A stretch of 64,000 nt of DNA from Xanthomonas nasturtii (GTDB taxonomy: Bacteria; Pseudomonadota; Gammaproteobacteria; Xanthomonadales; Xanthomonadaceae). The DNA lies in contig NZ_LYMI01000008.1 of the NCBI RefSeq assembly GCF_001660815.1, positions 37,465 through 101,464 of the forward strand, written 5' to 3'. This document shows, piece by piece, positions 58,569 to 64,000 of this stretch (its first letter is position 1; each line of letters begins with the position of its first letter). The position numbers were made by a program, and so were the translations under genes. The notes under the pieces are model-generated. The model ran no database searches. It was not told the origin of the DNA and worked only from the letters and a program-made list of their open reading frames with translations.

Positions 58569-59572
58569 TCGCTCCTTCCAAGCCGGTGCTGGTTGCCGAT
58601 ATCGGCGGAACCAATGCGCGCTTCGCGCTGGCCGACGTCGACGCCTCGCTGCCGTTGCTGGATGACACCTCGCGTGAATTTGCGGTGGTGGACTTCGGTT
58701 CGCTCGGCGAAGCCGCGCGCTACTACCTCGACCAGATCGGCGTGCAGGCCACCCAGGGCGTGTTCGCCGTGGCCGGCCGTGTGGATGGCGACGAGGCGCG
58801 CATCACCAACCACCCGTGGGTGATCTCGCGCTCGCGCACCGCCAGCATGCTGGGCTTCAGCACCTTGCATCTGATCAACGACTTCGCCGCGCAGGCCATG
58901 GCGATCAGCCTGTTGCGTCCGCAGGACGTGGTGCAGGTGGGCGGCGCCAGCTGGCGCCCGGCGCCGATCGATCAGCCGCGCAACTACGGCGTGATCGGCC
59001 CTGGCACCGGCCTGGGCGTGGGTGGCCTGATCATCCGCAACGGGCGCTGCTTTCCGCTGGAAACCGAGGGCGGCCATGTCAGCTTCCCGCCCGGCACGCC
59101 GGAAGAAATCCGCATCCTGGAAATCCTGTCCGAACAGTTCGGCCGGGTCTCCAACGAGCGCCTGATCTGCGGTCCTGGCCTGGTCAACATCCATCGCGCG
59201 CTCAGCGAAATCGCGGGTGTCGATCCGGGCCCGCTGCAGCCCAAGGACATCACCGCACGCGCGGCGGCAGGCGACCCGCGTTCGGCGCGCACGATCGATC
59301 TGTTCTGCGCCATCTTCGGCGCCATCGCCGGCGACATGGTGCTGATGCAGGGTGCCTGGGACGGCGTGTTCCTTACCGGCGGGCTGGTGCCCAAGGTGCT
59401 GGATTCGCTGCAGCATTCGGGCTTCCGTCAGCGCTTCGAACACAAGGGCCGTTTCTCCGCGATCATGTCGCGGGTGCCGTCGCTGGCGGTCATGCACCCG
59501 CATGCCGGCCTGCTCGGCGCTGCCGCGTATGCAGTGGATGCACAACGTCAGCACCCCGGGGAACAGCGATGA
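58565..59572 (+). CDS. glk: glucokinase
   Basis: A 335-residue hexokinase-type kinase with the phosphate-binding start LVADIGGTNARFALADVDAS, catalytic HLINDFAAQAMAI, NYGVIGPGTGLGVGGLI and ETEGGHVSFPP. It makes glucose-6-phosphate for Zwf next door. Start at 58565, overlapping zwf. Length normal for the Glk family (about 320-340). Confidence 0.95.
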   Translation: MIAPSKPVLVADIGGTNARFALADVDASLPLLDDTSREFAVVDFGSLGEAARYYLDQIGVQATQGVFAVAGRVDGDEARITNHPWVISRSRTASMLGFSTLHLINDFAAQAMAISLLRPQDVVQVGGASWRPAPIDQPRNYGVIGPGTGLGVGGLIIRNGRCFPLETEGGHVSFPPGTPEEIRILEILSEQFGRVSNERLICGPGLVNIHRALSEIAGVDPGPLQPKDITARAAAGDPRSARTIDLFCAIFGAIAGDMVLMQGAWDGVFLTGGLVPKVLDSLQHSGFRQRFEHKGRFSAIMSRVPSLAVMHPHAGLLGAAAYAVDAQRQHPGEQR

Positions 59573-60288
59573 ATTTGCAGGACAATCCACGCATCACCCT
59601 GGTGCGCTACGACGACCCGGCCGAATGGACCGAAGCGGTGGCCAGCGAAATGGCCGACCTGCTGGAACAGGAGATCTCGCGTCGCGGCCAGGCGCGCATG
59701 CTGCTCTCCGGCGGCACCACGCCGGCGCCGGTGTACGAATCCCTCGCCCACCGGCCGCTGGACTGGTCGCGGGTGGAAGTGGGCCTGGTCGATGAGCGCT
59801 GGCTCTCGCCGCAGGATCAGGACAGCAATGCCTGGCTGGTGAATCACAGCTTCCTGACCCACGCGCCGGCCGCCACCTTCATTCCGCTGGTGCGTCCGGG
59901 CAAGCAGTTGCCCGAATGCGTGCACACCGCGAACCTGCAGGCCAGGCATGCCGAACCGGCCTGCGTGGCGGTGCTGGGCATGGGCGGCGACGGGCACACC
60001 GCCTCGTTGTTCCCCGGTGCCACCGACCTGCCGAAGGCGCTGGCCAGCCCGCAGCCGTATGCATCGCTGGATGCCACCGGTTGCCCGGGTTCGAACCAAT
60101 GGCCGCTGCGCATCACGCTGACTCCTGCGGGGCTGGCCAGCATCCCGACCCGCCTGCTGCTGTTGCGTGGCAAGCAGAAGCTCGACGTGCTGCAGGCGGC
60201 GCTGGCCGGTGACGACATCAACGAGTACCCGATCCGCGTGGCACTGCAGCAGCCTGCTCCCAAATTGCGGGTTCACTGGTGTGCTTGA
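59569..60288 (+). CDS. pgl: 6-phosphogluconolactonase
   Basis: A 239-residue protein of the NagB/Pgl family. LLSGGTTPAPVYESLAHRPL and VGLVDERWLSPQDQDSNAWL are the conserved blocks, and VLGMGGDGHTASLFPGA holds the catalytic loop. Hydrolyses the lactone made by Zwf. ATG overlaps the glk stop. Confidence 0.95.
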   Translation: MNLQDNPRITLVRYDDPAEWTEAVASEMADLLEQEISRRGQARMLLSGGTTPAPVYESLAHRPLDWSRVEVGLVDERWLSPQDQDSNAWLVNHSFLTHAPAATFIPLVRPGKQLPECVHTANLQARHAEPACVAVLGMGGDGHTASLFPGATDLPKALASPQPYASLDATGCPGSNQWPLRITLTPAGLASIPTRLLLLRGKQKLDVLQAALAGDDINEYPIRVALQQPAPKLRVHWCA

Positions 60289-60313
60289 GTGTGAGTTTTG
60301 ATGTGAGTCATTG

Positions 60314-60381
60314 ATGCGAGTCCCTCGCAGCAGCCGATGTAATGCGAGTCCCTCGCAACAGCCCGCACATCCGTGTGCGGG
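60314..60381 (+). repeat. duplicated palindrome and hairpin upstream of edd
   Basis: ATGCGAGTCCCTCGCAGCAGCC (60314) recurs 28 bp later (60342) with one base changed. Each copy contains the perfect inverted repeat GCGAG-TCC-CTCGC. A third hairpin follows (CCCGCACA/TGTGCGGG, 60362-60381, 8-bp stem, TCCG loop), without a T tract. All lie in the 140-bp pgl-edd spacer. They may slow transcription or shape mRNA stability between the two halves of the pathway. Confidence 0.6.
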
Positions 60382-60428
60382 GAACTAAAAAAGCGTTTCC
60401 TTCCCCCGTTTCTCATAGCCGGTAGCCA

Positions 60429-62345
<1,917 letters not shown>

Positions 62346-62396
62346 CCCCTTCCCTCTCTGCGGCCGCCCCGGCGGTCGCCGTCAACCGGAGTTGCA

Positions 62397-63056
62397 ATGA
62401 CGATTGCCCAGACCCAGAACACCGCCGAACAGCTGCTGCGCGACGCCGGCATCCTGCCGGTGGTCACTGTCGATACGCTGGACCAGGCGCGCCGCGTCGC
62501 CGATGCGCTGCTCGAAGGCGGCCTGCCCGCGATCGAGCTGACCCTGCGCACGCCGGTGGCGATCGACGCGCTGGCGATGCTCAAGCGCGAGCTGCCCAAC
62601 ATCGTGATCGGCGCAGGTACCGTGCTGAGCGAATTGCAGTTGCGTCAGTCGGTGGATGCCGGCGCCGACTTCCTGGTCACTCCCGGCACGCCCGCACCAT
62701 TGGCGCGTCTGTTGGCAGATGCGCCGATTCCGGCCGTACCTGGCGCGGCTACCCCGACCGAACTGCTCACCCTGATGGGCCTGGGCTTCCGCGTGTGCAA
62801 GCTGTTCCCGGCCACCGCCGTGGGCGGCCTGCAGATGCTCAAGGGCCTGGCCGGTCCCCTATCCGAACTCAAGCTCTGCCCCACCGGCGGCATCAGTGAA
62901 GCCAATGCGGCCGAATTCCTGGCGCAGCCGAACGTGCTGTGCATCGGCGGTTCGTGGATGGTGCCCAAGGATTGGCTGGCGCAGGGCCAGTGGGACAAGG
63001 TCAAGGAAAGCTCGGCCAAGGCTGCCGAGATCGTACGGCAGGTGCGTGCGGGCTGA
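62397..63056 (+). CDS. eda: KDPG aldolase
   Basis: A 219-residue TIM-barrel aldolase. It has VVTVDTLDQARRVADALLEG, GLPAIELTLRTPVAIDAL with the catalytic Glu, and the Schiff-base Lys in GFRVCKLFPATAVGGLQML. It splits KDPG into pyruvate and glyceraldehyde-3-phosphate. RBS GGAG lies in the spacer before the ATG. Last gene of the Entner-Doudoroff run. Confidence 0.97.
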   Translation: MTIAQTQNTAEQLLRDAGILPVVTVDTLDQARRVADALLEGGLPAIELTLRTPVAIDALAMLKRELPNIVIGAGTVLSELQLRQSVDAGADFLVTPGTPAPLARLLADAPIPAVPGAATPTELLTLMGLGFRVCKLFPATAVGGLQMLKGLAGPLSELKLCPTGGISEANAAEFLAQPNVLCIGGSWMVPKDWLAQGQWDKVKESSAKAAEIVRQVRAG

Positions 63057-63665
63057 GTTGCTGGACACCTCTGTTCGGCGAATTGATGACCGGATGTGAG
63101 GGATCAGCGCGTCGGAAAGGACGTGCTGATTCTCTCAACAAGGTTTGGAGATCCAGCGCTCATGCGTGGTGGTTGCCACTCCAACCTCTTGATCGAAGGC
63201 TGACACACGATTTTTTAAAGCCTCGCTTGCTACGCGATTTTGCCGATCGACGCCATGGCGACGACGAACCGTGGCGGCAGCATGGCCGGGGATTGGCGGA
63301 GAGCGGCACAGGGATGTGCCGCGACGGCGCGTCAGACAGGAGGTCTGCCGCGCCGAAGAGCCGATTCCCGGCCGCGCTGCCGCCTGACGCCGAAGTCAGT
63401 GTCTGACAGCTGCATGCTGGGCAATAACTGGGGAAACCGTACCCTCACCCCAACCCCTTATCTCTTGGCGATCTGCCAGATTAGGTGTCGAGAGCCGGCG
63501 TGGTCGACCGATAACCCACAGGTCTAAACAACCGCGGGAGAGCGAGGTCGCCTCGCCGGGATCTCCTGGCAAACGCCCGAACAGTTGCTGGAGTTGGCAC
63601 TCGTAACGATCAGGCTGGGCAGCCCAGGAGAGCTCTCGACCCTTCGAGCATAGCGGAGTTTTTCC
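63057..63665. other. 0.6-kb stretch after eda without a supported gene
   Basis: No protein-like frame with a known pattern. The last 140 bp (from about 63525) are probably the leader of the IS110-family element, because there is no other coding sequence before its start codon. I found no clear eda terminator. Confidence 0.35.
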
Positions 63666-64000
63666 ATGGCATACGGCGTAGGTATCGATGTCAGCAAGCA
63701 GTGGTTGGATGTGCATGTGCATGGCTGCAAGGGCGAGCGGCGCTTCCCCAACACGGCGGCAGGTCTGCGCCAGCTGCGCAGCTGGCTGGGACACATGGAG
63801 CTGCACCAAGTGGTACTGGAAGCCACGGGCGGCTACGAACTGGCAGCGCTGGATGCGCTGCATGCGGCCGGCTTGCCGGTGGCGCGTGTGAACCCTCGCC
63901 AGGCGCGTGACTTTGCCAAGGCCATCGGCCAACTAGCCAAGACCGACACCTTGGATGCGCGTGTGCTGGCGCAGATGGCGATGCTGTTATCACTCACGCC
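63666..64000 (+). CDS. IS110-family transposase, N-terminal part (cut by window edge)
   Basis: The 111 residues visible begin MAYGVGIDVSKQWLDVHVHG, the IS110 start with the first catalytic Asp. HQVVLEATGGYELAALDALH follows with the Glu, then NPRQARDFAKAIGQLAKTD and TLDARVLAQMA with the two Asp of the DEDD tetrad. The open frame runs off the right edge. IS110 elements insert with a RuvC-like transposase and, as recently shown for some members, a bridge RNA from their untranslated end. Confidence 0.93.
   Translation, partial: MAYGVGIDVSKQWLDVHVHGCKGERRFPNTAAGLRQLRSWLGHMELHQVVLEATGGYELAALDALHAAGLPVARVNPRQARDFAKAIGQLAKTDTLDARVLAQMAMLLSLT

Overview
The window is about 64 kb of high-GC gammaproteobacterial chromosome. 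It almost certainly comes from a plant-pathogenic Xanthomonas. The pointers are a XopD/PsvA-type SUMO-protease effector, Tn3-like inverted-repeat ends beside it, a broken plant-cell-wall pectate lyase gene, IS3 and IS110 remnants, and a typical xanthomonad order of housekeeping genes (zwf-glk-pgl-edd-eda; sdhCDAB; comEC-exbBD-msbA-lpxK). I cannot fix the species from sequence alone.

Left part (1-8 kb) is the accessory and decaying region. A truncated IS3-family element abuts an AT-richer segment carrying xopD. XopD and the next segment (a 5'-truncated KfrA-like coiled-coil gene plus a predicted secreted protein) are bounded by four related inverted-repeat ends, as in Tn3-type mobile insertion cassettes. 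A family-9 pectate lyase pseudogene with two compensating frameshifts and a possible response-regulator remnant follow.

From 8 to 15 kb there is a DUF2231 membrane protein plus sorbosone-dehydrogenase-type lipoprotein pair, a Gfo/Idh/MocA oxidoreductase, a small secreted protein, and a tightly overlapping four-gene operon (acyl-CoA dehydrogenase, PIG-L deacetylase, NodS-like methyltransferase, family-2 glycosyltransferase). Together these look like a pathway for a modified sugar or small glycolipid. A 0.8-kb gene-poor stretch follows, then a stand-alone TraX-like protein.

From 16.5 to 33.5 kb most genes are housekeeping: a repetitive membrane protein, nfuA, pterin dehydratase, a TonB-domain lipoprotein, zupT, a DUF3300 pseudogene, rluC divergent from a very long rne, gacA, trhO, an FKBP lipoprotein, a TIGR03862-type flavoprotein and a UDP-sugar dehydrogenase. 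tRNA-Leu, two identical tRNA-Gly genes and tRNA-Cys lie at 33.5-34.4 kb.

From 34.4 to 46.3 kb a long minus-strand run carries pgsA, uvrC, an NHL-repeat thioredoxin-fold protein, a low-molecular-weight tyrosine phosphatase, kdsB, lpxK, msbA, exbD, exbB and comEC. It mixes LPS precursor synthesis and lipid A export with repair and DNA uptake. After a plus-strand SDR gene, a second minus-strand run (54.6 to 48 kb) reads DUF1674 (SdhAF4-like)-sdhC-sdhD-sdhA-small ORF-sdhB-sdhE-ygfX-lolC/E-lolD, with ygfZ divergent. This is complex II together with its assembly factors.

From 55.6 to 63 kb lie a MalK/UgpC-type ABC ATPase and, divergently, the Entner-Doudoroff set zwf-glk-pgl-edd-eda. Two LacI-type operator matches lie between them. 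An IS110-family transposase runs off the right edge.
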